From Scleroderma bovista (taxonomy: Eukaryota > Basidiomycota > Agaricomycetes > Boletales > Sclerodermataceae), in contig JAYMGJ010000150.1 in the NCBI GenBank assembly GCA_037178675.1, forward strand, positions 1 to 64,000: a DNA stretch of 64,000 bases. Reading direction: 5' to 3'. Positions within the stretch are counted from its first letter, which is position 1. Each line of letters starts with the position of its first letter. The notes below the pieces were generated by a model. That model was given only the letters and a program-made list of their open reading frames with translations. It ran no database searches and was not told the origin of the DNA. Both the position numbers and the translations under genes were made by a program. Below are positions 12,488 to 23,156 of the stretch, piece by piece.

Positions 12488-13609
12488 CTAGCTTTCTTTT
12501 GTTTCGAGAGGCTCCTCTGAATCACCCTCCTGAGAACTGCGTTCAGTGCTAGCGGTGACCGACGGAGCCCCAGCCTCATCCGCGACATTCGAATTCGACG
12601 ATTTAGACGTAGGTGCGGATATCGGTTCCTCGATTTCCATATTCTCACTCGTATTCCCAACAGCGCCCGTAGCAGCAAGTGAGACCGAGACAGACGTAAC
12701 AGTAGCCTCACTTGCCGTCGAGTCCCTCCTCACAGCCTGTCCACGCGCCCTCGTCGATCTCCGTCCATAAGGCCGGCTCTTCTCGTTCCCTCCATCCTCT
12801 GCGGGAGGAGAAGCATTGGCCTCTTCAGGGCTTGGGGTGGTGCCAGCGATGGGAACAGAAGAAGCGAGCGCTGACGATCTGGGATTCCGAATGCGTTTAG
12901 CAGGATAAGTGGCATCGCCATCATCTACGTCTCTCCTTTTGCGCTTGTTCCCGCCGCCCCCGTAGCGTCGTTTGCGCGGGCTTTGTTTGTCTCTGGCGGA
13001 AGGCTCAGATTCGGCGACAGGTGGGAGGTCAACGAGGGCAGGACTGGCCCCAGCAGGGACACTTGCACGAGTCGTGTCCTCTGTAGCATCGCGCAACTTA
13101 ACTGCGAGTCTCCGTGCACGATTGGACGAGCGCAGCTGCGAGGCTGCGTCTGGGTCGTCGAATATGCCATTGATGCGCAGACCATCAGTCATCACGTGCG
13201 GTGCCGGTAAGCCGAACGTGGTGGGATCCAAATCGGGGAGTGATAGAGCGAGTGGGCCAAAAGGGTGATAGAGTGGTAGGAGTGTACTCATACGCGGGTG
13301 TTTGTATGACGGTGATGATGACGACGAGGCTTGGTCCGTGGTAAAGGTTAATCTGTGTGTGAGGTCTTCATTTACGGCTGCGATGGTGGACGGGGGCGTG
13401 TAGGGGCTAGTGGTGTTGGGCGCTAGAGAAACCGATGATGCTAAGGGAGAAGAAACAGAAGGTGTCGATATTCCGCACAAGGGACGCTTGTCGAGGTAGA
13501 GAGTGGATACGTGAGCTGCTGGCGACTGATAGGTGAATAGTGGCTTGCGACGGAGGCCAGTTCCCGCGCTAACGCTCGGTGATACGCATGATGGTTTGAG
13601 GCTTGCCAT
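12488..13609 (-). CDS. Basic, low-complexity nuclear-type protein of unknown function
   Basis: A single uninterrupted frame of 373 residues from ATG at 13609 to TAG at 12488. I do not recognise a named family. The N-terminal half holds a hydrophobic, Pro-rich block (STLLPLYHPFGPLALSLPDL followed by DPTTFGLPAPHV). The middle has two clusters of basic residues resembling bipartite nuclear localisation signals (SPRKRRYGGGGNKRKRRDV and PAKRIRNPR). The C-terminal third is Ser/Thr/Glu-rich and probably disordered. A nuclear role, perhaps as a chromatin or transcription accessory protein, is inferred from the basic clusters only. It is divergent from RFC5. Confidence 0.65.
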   Translation of the reverse strand: MASLKPSCVSPSVSAGTGLRRKPLFTYQSPAAHVSTLYLDKRPLCGISTPSVSSPLASSVSLAPNTTSPYTPPSTIAAVNEDLTHRLTFTTDQASSSSSPSYKHPRMSTLLPLYHPFGPLALSLPDLDPTTFGLPAPHVMTDGLRINGIFDDPDAASQLRSSNRARRLAVKLRDATEDTTRASVPAGASPALVDLPPVAESEPSARDKQSPRKRRYGGGGNKRKRRDVDDGDATYPAKRIRNPRSSALASSVPIAGTTPSPEEANASPPAEDGGNEKSRPYGRRSTRARGQAVRRDSTASEATVTSVSVSLAATGAVGNTSENMEIEEPISAPTSKSSNSNVADEAGAPSVTASTERSSQEGDSEEPLETKES

Positions 13610-14128
13610 GTCGGTCGAGGGTAGGTCGCTATATCTTTGGATTCGTGTTACTCGAAGAATGAGATGCGGCCGAACAGAAACTTACTTATGCCAAGTGAGG
13701 TGAGTTGGTAAAGAAAGTGTGCATTCCCACTGGGTTGTATGGGATTGATGGGATTGGGGAAGTGATGGTTTTCAAGGCGTACCCTTTGGATGAGAATGCT
13801 TATCCTAAAAATCGCGGTTCGAGTTGGATAGGCTTGTCTTCCTGAGAATACTTGTACAAGAGTCCATATGTCGGGGACCGTTGTCACGAATTTGGCCCAC
13901 ACCGATTAGATACCGATGGTCACGTGGGAGACATCACACGAGAATGGGCACCTCAATGGCTGGCCTTCTTTCGTTGCGTGTACTAGCTTCCAATTCCATA
14001 GCACTCTTGGTGAACGAATCTGCAGTATTAGTACTGCTCTGTTCCTGTACAAGAGTCGGAAATCTCTTTTTACCGGCACGTGATTCAAAGCTGTCGCGTG
14101 ACGTAACGCGCCATTCTCAGCACCAGCC
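13610..14128. promoter_or_regulatory. Divergent promoter between the basic protein gene and RFC5, with S-phase-type motifs
   Basis: No coding sequence seen. Close to the RFC5 start there are two ACGCG cores in opposite orientation, at 14095-14099 (minus) and 14106-14110 (plus), flanking TGACGTAA at 14099-14106. They lie only about 20-30 nt before the ATG. A CACGTG E-box is at about 13921-13926. ACGCG is the core of the MluI cell-cycle box that drives replication genes in yeasts. Its use here is inferred. Confidence 0.4.
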
Positions 14129-15718
14129 ATGTCACTCTGGGTCGACTACGCAAGTGCTCGCTGAATTGTGTTCTGTCAGGAGCTCTGATGACCCTTACAG
14201 TTTAGACCAAAGACGCTCGATGATTTGCACTACCACCATGACCTCTCAGCTCGCTTGAGGTCCCTTGCCACCTCGGGAGACTTTCCACACCTGCTCTTCT
14301 ATGGCCCTTCAGGCGCAGGGAAGAAAACTCGCATAGGTTGTACGCTGAGGCAGTTATTTGGACCTGGCGTAGAGAAGGTAAGGGCATTGTCTGCGTGTAC
14401 TCTGTACTAACAGGCGGGTCCGGCACTAAAGCTCAAAATCGATCAAAGAGTGTTCATATCGCCGTCAAGACGGAAGTTGGAGATTAACTTGGTGCAGAGT
14501 AACTACCATATCGAGATTACACCGAGGTATGCACGTTTTTGATTTTAATTGTGGTTTTCGGTAACGAATGTGTCGCAGCGAAGCTGGCAACTATGACCGA
14601 GTAGTCATACAAGACCTCCTCAAAGAGATCGCACAGACCCAACAAGTAGATCTCAGCGCTAAACATCGTTTCAAAGGTGGTTTATTACATCGTCGAACTA
14701 CTGTTGATAAGAACTTACATATCTCTATCTGCCAGTTGTCATTATCAATGAAGCCGACTCGTTATCAAGGGATGCTCAAGCGGCGCTGCGGAGAACTATG
14801 GAAAAGTACATGTCGAACATGCGAATAATACTCTGTGCAAACACAACAAGCCGACTCATTGCACCGATCAAGAGTAGGTGTCTGCTCGTGCGTGTGGCTG
14901 CACCAACCACCCAGGAGGTCGGTTGCAACCTTCGACTCACCCTCCTCAACTTATATCTGGCTAGATGCAAATGGTCATGGAACACGTGGCTAAGAAACTC
15001 AAGTTCGATCTCCCACCTGAAGCTTCGTTGCAAATCGCAGAGGATGCAGCAGGGAATATGCGAAAAGCGCTCCTCGTGTTTGAAACTCTCAAGATGCAAT
15101 CGTAAGCCTCGTTTCCATTCTTGTCTACGTCCCCATTTTAGATGAGGCTGAGACCTAGGTCACTAGATCCGATCTTTCTGGTTCCCTCCAGATCGCAAAA
15201 CCCGACTGGGAGACTTATTGTCACAAAGTGGCCGATTTGATCGTCCAGGAGCAGTCTCCAACCCGAGTTATGGAAGTTCGCGCGAAGTTTTATGAATTAC
15301 TGAGTCACTGTATACCACCAACCGTTATCCTAAAGGTACGTTCACATCTCTTGGGAAGGCTATTTCGACACTCAAGCTGGGATGCGCCAGACTGTGGCAG
15401 AGAAAGTAGTAGAAAAAGTGGACGAGGCGCTAAAAGCCGACGTTATGCACTGGGCTGCATTTTATGTAAGTTGGTATTCCCTTTGTTCCTAGCGATGCTA
15501 ATTTCCGATGGCAATTTAGGAGCTTCGCATGCGATTGGGTAGCAAGAAGATTTATCATCTCGAAGCCTGGGTGGTCAAAGTGATGTGTTTATACAAGGTG
15601 TGCGCGTTTTTGTTCGCACTGCTCAATTGGCTTACGGGTCTTAGCATTTTACCTACAACTTTGATATGTCTGAATTCGACTAGATGTGACTTTCTTGCAG
15701 GCCTTTTCTTTGGTATAA
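14129..15718 (+). CDS. RFC5: Replication factor C subunit 5 (human RFC3 type)
   Basis: Small subunit of the RFC clamp loader, which opens PCNA and loads it on primed DNA in the nucleus; also part of checkpoint and cohesion loaders. Seen: RPKTLDDLHYHHDLSARL, a Walker A of the Rfc5 type (FYGPSGAGKKTR), the VVIINEADSLSRDAQAALRR sensor/Walker B region, an ANTTSRLIAPIKSRC arginine-finger/SRC motif, and the C-terminal collar ending KVMCLYKAFSLV. About nine exons; I matched donors and acceptors in frame for all. The first intron (14150-14200) appears to use a GC donor (gcaagt), which turns the usual WVDKYRP box into WVDYFRP. The start ATG at 14129 gives MSLWVD, the normal family start. Length is normal. 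Confidence 0.93.
14150..14200 (+). other. Probable GC-AG intron 1 of RFC5
   Basis: Exon 1 reads MSLWVDY, then GCAAGT, and reaches a stop if not spliced. The acceptor ...cttacag leads in phase 0 to FRPKTLDDL. No GT donor in the interval restores the frame to the conserved RPKTLDD block. GCAAGT is the standard extended consensus of GC donors. Confidence 0.65.
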
Positions 15719-16154
15719 TGCTATGTAGCAATGCGAATTATTGAATTATATCACCTCACTCAAATGCCGCCTGCGTCCGCAGAACCTTGCTCGCGAATGG
15801 AAATCTAAATTGTAACTATTGAAGTACTGAACAGTATCGAAAGAGTTGCAAAGTCAACCGAATCACACGGTTCCAAAGAGGGCAAAAAGTTCTGTCGTGA
15901 TATGTTCCCACGATATAACAAAATCCTTCGCTCTGCGAACAAGGGAATATAGCCGCGGACCGTTGGTCCACCAGTCGCGTGCACATATTCCTCTCGTGAG
16001 CGAAACAGATCTTACCCTCGTTTGACTCGTATTGCAAAACCAATGTCAGAACTACAGCACTGTAGCAGATTATCGTAGATGTACTAATCAGGGACCACTT
16101 ACGTAATGCAAACCTCCTTCTCGGTGCCACACCTCCACATCGATCATACAAACT
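15719..16154. other. Intergenic region between RFC5 and LSM2
   Basis: Contains the RFC5 3' flank and LSM2 promoter. A 119-codon minus-strand frame (15816-16175) runs across it into LSM2 exon 1 and has no recognisable motif. I treat it as spurious. Confidence 0.5.
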
Positions 16155-16672
16155 ATGGTCAGTGCACACCCCCATCCTTGGCCCGCCAATCGCTCATATG
16201 CACTAAGCTCATCTTCTCGGTGTTCAAAACGCTCACAGACCAACGTGTTACTGTTGAATTAAAGAACGATCTCTCTATAACCGGCGTCCTCAAGTCGGTC
16301 GACCAGTCCGTGAATTCATCTTGTCCTTTGTTCAATACTCTTAAGTTAATTTCACACTTGGCTCCCCGCAGGTTCCTAAACATTCGCCTGGACTCCATCA
16401 AAGTCCTTGACGAGGCCAGACACCCCCACATGGCGAGTACCAACTCATATTTATCCCATTGAGTAGTTTAATGATGGGTTGGAGTTCAGATGGCAGTGAA
16501 GAACTGCTTTATCCGTGGATCTGTGGTACGATATGTCCAGCTACCAGCTGAACACGTTGACACACAGCTGTTGGAGGATGCTACACGGAGAGGTGGGTTT
16601 CTTCTTTTGTACCTCCTTTAAAGCTCATACATCTCTTCACCTCCAGAGGCTGCAAGTCAGGCCAAGCGATGA
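16155..16672 (+). CDS. LSM2: U6 snRNA-associated Sm-like protein LSm2
   Basis: LSm2 is part of the Lsm2-8 ring that binds the U6 snRNA 3' end in the nucleus and of the Lsm1-7 ring in cytoplasmic decapping. The spliced protein is about 95 residues, the family length. It shows Sm1 (LTDQRVTVELKNDLSITGVL), FLNIRLDSIKVLDEARHPHM and Sm2 (VKNCFIRGSVVRYVQLPAEH), and ends with a basic EAASQAKR tail. Exon 1 is only the ATG (16155-16157), followed by intron gtcagt...ctaag and then LIFSVFKTL, matching the family's MLFFSVFK start. Later introns lie within VDQ/FLN, after HPHM (16433-16489, apparently GC-AG), and within the tail. It ends 106 bp from the convergent SKI3 gene. Confidence 0.92.
16433..16489 (+). 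other. Probable GC-AG intron 3 of LSM2
   Basis: After ...ARHPHM the sequence reads gcgagt, and a stop follows if unspliced. Joining at ...gttcag gives HPHM/MAVKNCFIRGS, the exact family length. The only GT alternative (gtacca to ...ttggag) would insert three extra residues in the Sm2 neighbourhood. Confidence 0.55.
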
Positions 16673-16778
16673 CCTTTATCCCGTGCACTGTCATGGAGCG
16701 TTACTAACCTCGGGCCTCTCCTCGGTACCCCAGAGCAAGGAGAAATATACAGAGAGGTAATCCAAAATTACAAATCAT

Positions 16779-19700
16779 CTACAAATTCGCATCCCTCGCA
16801 CGTATATACGCCAACACCTTCCAGCTCTGTATATTAGCCGGGTCTAGCATGATCGCCTTCTGTGCATATCTCAGTGCAGCCCCTCCTTTGCTATCGCAAG
16901 CGATCGCAGCCAACGGGAGCGTCCCCTTCGCTTCATCTTGGTGCGTCAGAGAGCATACATCGATCATCGCATGTGTTGCGTTCGTGTTGCCTTGTTGGAG
17001 TGTGAGGGACGCGAGCTCGCGGCGTAGGTGTATGCTCGAGGGTTCGATGTGCATTGCTTTTTGGGCGATCCGGATTGCCTGCTCAACCTCGCCCTGATGG
17101 AGATAGATAACAATAACTGTTACAATCGACACTGGACAGGCAACGACACATACCTGAGCAAGGTGATGTTGCATGAGTAAGTAGACAACGTCTCTCTGAG
17201 GATCGAGTTCCTGGCGCCGTTCGATGGGGAGGGACTGCACTTCAGATAACGCCGCATCAACCAAGTTGTCATCCGCAGTAAGGATGCCCATTCCAGCAAG
17301 CGTGTTGATCGCCAATAAGTTCTCCGGGTCTGCGGTAATACTAGAAAAAAAATGAGCTACAAGACAAAATAGAAGCTAACGGCAATGCTTGCCTGTCCAG
17401 TAAAAGGGCTTTCGCAGATTCCCTGAACTCCTCTGTCCCAATCGCCCACATGCTCTGAGCGAGAAGGACAGTAACATGTGCTCGAAGAACTGGATTCTCC
17501 CCCACGGCATCAAGAGCAGCTTGGAAAGACGACATAGCGTTCTGGAGATCCTGAAGTTTGAAACGAGCCAACCCGCACCCGAACAATGTCTGCACTCGCA
17601 AGATCTTGACCTCGGCATCGCTATCGTCATCGACAGACAGATCAGGCAACAGTCCAAGGACGGTCTCGAACGACTCCAGTGCTCCGGTATAATCACACAA
17701 GCCAACTTTCAAACGAGCAAGGTTGGCATGTGCGATGGTAAACTGCCTTTCTAAAACAGGGTCCTCAGTATCTTCATATGCAGCTTCAAGGAGTACAATT
17801 GCACGGGAGATCTCTTCTGCGCCTTGCTCTAGCTGGCCGAGACGTTCGTATAGCAATCCAAAAAGATGCAGGGCACATGCGTCATTCGGACGTTGTTTGA
17901 CATAGCGGCCAAGGACAGTAGTGGCAGATAATACTTCTTGAGTGAAAGTATGGACAGAGTCAGTTAATGACTGAAAGACACGAGCAGCGAACTCGAGATC
18001 TCCCAGGGGCTTAAATATCGCATCAGCATAGCTACACGGTACTTGGTTCTAGAAATCTGAACTGACCACATCAGCTGTGAGTCCTACTGCATGCTCGAGT
18101 AATGCACGGGAATGGTTGTTGTGCCCATTGCTTGTTGCCACCAACGCTTGACCGACCCAAGTAAGAGTATATTCGGGATCCAATACTTGCGCTTTCAACA
18201 AGGCTTCATTGGCTAACTCGATGTCATCGTGGTACAGGTACAAAAATCCAAGGTGTGCCCAGGCAACCACATTCTGTGACGACAGTCAAACGATCAATGC
18301 TGGACTAAATAATTTAGCATCAACTTGCCTTTGGGTCGAGTTCCAAAGCTCTGATATAAGCGTGTTGAGATGCTTTTGGTTTGTCCACGAAATACATCAC
18401 AGCCAGTGTTGTCCAGTATATGGGATTGCCAGGTTCCTTTCGTAAAGCCTCCGCTAGCATCGAAATTGCTACTCCTAACGCTGGTTCACGTTGGACTTTC
18501 TTTCCTTCTTTTGACCACATATATAATGCCAGACCAAGATCGAAGAATGCACTGCCCATTGCCATGTCATCCATCGATCCGAGAGTAATACGATAGTCGC
18601 AGACACTGACAGCGACTTCAAGTGCATGGGAGCCAGTGACCGGTCTATCCTTCTGTATCGGCCTGCAAACGAAGAAGTTAGCAATGTGCTTGCTGACGGG
18701 GCCTTCGATCGCGGATGTTGTTTCCATGAGAATACCACGAACGACATCTTCGTCGACAAACATCATTGCTTTTGAAAGCCCCAAAAGTGCATCAGCTATC
18801 ACCTTCCATGCAACGCCTCCATATCCAGAAGTCGCCTGGATTGTTGAAAGACTAGTCGCGATGGCTGATGAGAACGTTTGCTCTGCCCGTGCAAAGAAGC
18901 CGCCCGACCATTCTTGTCGAGCGAGAGCTAGCTCTGTGTGCGCGATCGACATTAAAACACCAACATCATCTGGTCGCCTGTTGAGGACCGATTTGAAGGT
19001 ATTCAAAGCCTCTGAAAGCACTCCAGTGTGCTTTTGTACCTCGCCGATGAGATACATGCACATCCAATCGTCTGGCTTGAGCTGTTGTGCATGTGCAAGG
19101 GCCTTCAAAGCAGCAGCATGACGACCGCCTTTGCTATACGCCTCTCCGAGGCGTAACCAACAGAGTTGGTCTTCTTTGTTTGCCCTGAGGGCCACCTGGA
19201 ACGCCTCGATGGCCTGAGAATAATTTCTGCGTGACTTCAGAGCACTGAGTCAAAGTGACGCATGTTATTAAAGGATTACATTGCTTACCAGTTCCACAAC
19301 CCCAAGAGCTTTCCAGGCCCAAGCGTTCATTGGGAGATACCTACTGGAGATCACGCCACGTTCCTTCTGTGTCTCATCGTCCAGCTCCCCTTCGCCTTCA
19401 ATCGTTCTACGTGCGACAACTTCTACAAGATCCCAATCCCGCTCATCAGCAAATCCCTCAGCCAGTCTCCTTGCAGCCTCTGCCTCTCTTGGATCCAGCT
19501 CGAAAGCTTTTTGGAAGCATTTAGACGCGCGAATGGGATCAGGTGGGTTAGCGATCGTGGAATAGTAAATGCCAAGAGAAGTGTATGACGGTGCATGCTC
19601 ACGGTCACATTTCAGTGACTGGATGAAGTGTGCATATGCTTCCTCACGGAATGGGTCTGCAGCGTGAAGTATTGGCTGTCAAGTATTTCAAGACAAAATA

Positions 19701-21817
19701 CTGGACCCACCTCCCATATCCCAACAGGTTTTGCCGATGCGCCACAAACATCTGGCTCTATCAAGCTTGCGTTCTTCACTCGCCAGATCCTTCAGTACTT
19801 CTTTCAATACATGGACACCAGGCTCTGGCTTTATTCTGCTGAGGCACCAGCCACTTTCTTCCATCACACGGACGCATTTTGGTGTATCCCTGGGAATTAA
19901 CCCTGCAGACTTGGAAAATATCACTTCGGCTTCTTCCCATTTCTCCGCATGCTGAAGTAAATATCCATGGGCGACTAGCGCGTCGACATTGTTGGGGTCT
20001 TGTCTCAATATGTCGTCCACGATGCGAATGGCGCGCTGGTGATGTTTAGGCGGATACAAATGCACCAAAGCAGTCGCCAAGGCAACATTGAATGCTTTGC
20101 GTACTCTGCAAAGATTATGAATGGTCCTCCTAAACAAATCTGTGCCACTCACTCGCGAAGCTTTCGGCCAGTGCGCTGCTCATGTTTCTTGACAAGATCA
20201 AGACCGCTCTCTGCTACAAGGATCACATTTGGATAGTCTAGCACTTTCTGGTAGACTTCTGTAGCCACACGAGTGGCTAACAGCGAATCTTGTAGAGATG
20301 TAAAAGCATCCTGACAAAGCATATGGTAGCGGGCTTTTCGTGACCAACGCCAAACTCACCATAATAATGTTGAACGATTCGCTGTCGTCGCTCTGAGGGT
20401 CTGGGAGTTGCTCATCTTGATCTTCTTCTATGATCTGTACTCCAATATACATGAAATAGCCCTTCAGCAACCGGGCTAAATGCGTGTTCCGAAAGAGTTG
20501 AACGTATTGTCTGAGATTGTCTAGGCCGTATCCATCTGGAAAGATGATTTCAGTATCACTAAGTACGTGGCCGAACTTAGGAAATGCTAATCACCGATGG
20601 TGTCTGTGTCCATCCCTTCCAAGAAGATCGACCATGCCAATTCGTCAGGTATCCCGATAGCCACGATGCCGTTAACCAGTTCATCGAGTTCTGAATTAAG
20701 CATGGCCTTTTGCGGATCTGACAAAGGCAAGGCATAGAAGAACTGCTGTTTGTAGTGTATTATATTCGCCTCTGTTGAACGGCGTAGTTCATCAGATGTG
20801 TTGGGATGATTCAACACTTCTTGGTATAGCAGCGGGAGCTGGACGCGGGAATTAGCTAGGTGGCACCTATGATAAATCGAACCAACCTTTGACGTCCTCC
20901 AAACTTCCAGTCCTATTTCTTTCTTCAGCTGGTCTGGTTGAGAAGCTCCGAGACGCGTACGCCTCCTATCAAACTCAGTTTTGATGAACGCCTCTTCATT
21001 CTGTTCCGTTAGGGATATGATCTCCTCGATCACGGGAAGCGAATTATGGATTGCAGTTTGAGCAGCAAATGTTGTGGTGGATGTAGGGTTGGTGGGATCT
21101 GGTGGAGGCAAATCCGACAAGGTGCTATAAAACGGAGAGTCGGGGAGTAGATGGGAGAGTGCAGCTATGATCTGGGAACAATCAGAGTGGCGGTTTGGCT
21201 GCTGCCTTGGCTCACCTGCTGCTTCGACCCGTGCTCCCGGTGAGTATCAATAAACCTCTGTAAAACTTCTGCACACTTTGCTGCATCGTCGCTGGATTCA
21301 TGGGTCAACGTGGCAATGAAGCGTGTTGTCCCACTCCAACTCGCCTGGCACTAAATATTCGTACGATTTTCTCCAGAGCATCAGCAAAAGCATCCCATTG
21401 CTGTTGTTTCTCATATAATCGCGAGATTCCCTGCGATTCGAGCAATCCAATCGTTCAAAGCCTGGGCTGTGAAAGCCACTTACCTGCCAAGCGAGAACTT
21501 GTTCAGGCTTTAGTTCAGTTGCCTTGCGATAAAACTATAGAACCATCAACTCCTCGTAATTTCAGGGGATGTCATTCGTCGATTTACTTGTTCGCTCTTG
21601 TTGAGTTCGCCCAGCTCTAGATATGCGAGCCCCAAGAAGACGTGACTACGCCAAGTCAATCTCTGAGCATAGGGGACGCTTCATCCACGTACGCGTTGTA
21701 GCTGTCTGGTTCGTAGTCTAAAACTTGAGATGCTGCATCACGCGCTGCATCATGCTGCTTCTTCCCCAGTGCATCTCGAGCGGCCTTGAGTTTTGATTTG
21801 ACGAACGGCGAAGACAT
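16779..21817 (-). CDS. SKI3: Superkiller protein 3, TPR scaffold of the Ski complex
   Basis: Large TPR protein of the Ski2-Ski3-Ski8 complex that feeds RNA to the cytoplasmic exosome. The N-terminus (MSSPFVKSKLKAARDALGKK, then DAARDAASQVLDYEPDSYNA) is the Ski3 first TPR. Further in come the Ski3-type insert ending IPDELAWSIFLEGMD near 20590-20650 and many TPRs such as AIRIVDDILRQDPNNVDALV, AWKALGVVE-type linkers and AYSKGGRHAAALKALAHAQQ. The C-terminus is PANIQSWKVLAYIRARDANL with the stop at 16779-16781. The gene has many short introns and about 1,400 codons, a normal size. The start at 21817 was chosen because it opens the conserved first TPR. A few exons between 21130 and 21700 are poorly resolved in my reading. 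Confidence 0.9.
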
Positions 21818-23156
21818 GGACGGCAATCACAGGACTGGAAAGGATGTGCATATGTTACTTCGAATTCGTGGCAGCGCACTCCCTCGATCGACCGAAATTC
21901 TCAATTACGGGGTGGCTAGCTTAGTCTGCTCAAAGCGACCATTGAGAATTGGTGGTACATAGAAGTGGCCATAAAGCGAAACAACCAGTTGCGTACTAAG
22001 ACCATAGGAAACAAATCATGCACAACGAATCACAGATGACAGACGAGCAGTGCGTCACTGACACCATGCTCCGACAGATTCCCCGAGCGCCGGCTTAAGA
22101 CAGGAGAATTCAACTCTGCGAAGGAACTGGTTCGACCGATTCGTAGCTTTGGGGGAGGCGTGGGGACATCCCTTTTCTTGCGGGAAAGCAGTCGTGATAC
22201 AGCCCGTCCAACCTTGCCGACCAGCGGTAAGGAAAAGCACCATGTTCCAGTCGCAGTGATGCACTGCTGAGGAATGTTTACAGTTTCCGATGCTCCTGGG
22301 CCGGCAGTCCTTGACAGCAAACAATCTTCCTGACATTAAACGGATGAGCCCCAGTGCGAATCATATTTCGGTGCATGAGAATGGATATGTACATACCTGC
22401 GTCAGTGATGGAATTGGACTATGGAAGTCGATGAGAGTCGCTAGGTCTTCCGTTCGGACGACCTAGAAGGACATTCAGACCAAGTGTGGTCGCCGGGATG
22501 CCAACACATACTGGGTAGCCTTTTCTGTTCCTCATTGTGCATGCCTGTGCTTGATGAAGCGGAGGGCGGCTTAATTTTATTAAAGTGCGGCTTAGCCCCA
22601 CATGGCTCACAGGCCAGGGATTTTGACCACCCAGAAGCAATGACTCTAGATTGGGCTGCAGCCTGAACTTCTTGTAAAAAATGAATTGTACACTGGGTTG
22701 AATACGACGAACGCATAATGGCATGACTAGTATGATCTTCCACGGTGTCGCCGTAGTGCATCGTCTGCACAACGAAGCACTCGAGATTTAGAAGTCATGA
22801 TGCATGAATGCATGAACGCTGTTCCTGTTCGTCTTCTTGATCAATCTTTGGTCACACAGCGGCAGATCCAATGGAGACGCTCTCGGGGAGATGAAGAGTT
22901 CAGGTAAGGTTCAGCGAGTTAGCACTTGTCACATTATGGACACAAAGACTGGCTTTGGCAATTCGGTGACGGAACTACAGAAGACCATGGAGAAGTACTC
23001 TCTAGAGCGGCTATGTTCCGTAGATGTCAGTGAGCAGTGGCCACTTGTGAGCATGTGCAATTTCCATTTCACCTTCAAACCAAATGTCCGTACTAATGGA
23101 CAAGTCTGCGATTGCCATTGGATTGCAAGTATGCAATAATATCCTTGCACTAAAGT
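21818..23156. other. Intergenic region between SKI3 and the phosphatase gene; one unassigned coding-like stretch
   Basis: Holds the SKI3 promoter and the 3' flank of the phosphatase. On the minus strand, 22030-22320 encodes a basic, Pro/Ser-rich stretch (VGRAVSRLLSRKKRDVPTPP, then KLRIGRTSSFAELNSPVLSR) that looks like protein. I cannot find a convincing start, upstream exon or family. The other frames look random. Confidence 0.35.

Noticed and set aside
15816..16175. 119-codon minus-strand frame between RFC5 and LSM2
   Set aside because: Runs into LSM2 exon 1 and intron 1, has no motif, and is Cys-rich and random-looking.
22796..22820. atgcatgaatgcatgaac repeat resembling a palindromic operator
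   Set aside because: Too short, simple-sequence-like, and not linked to a gene start.
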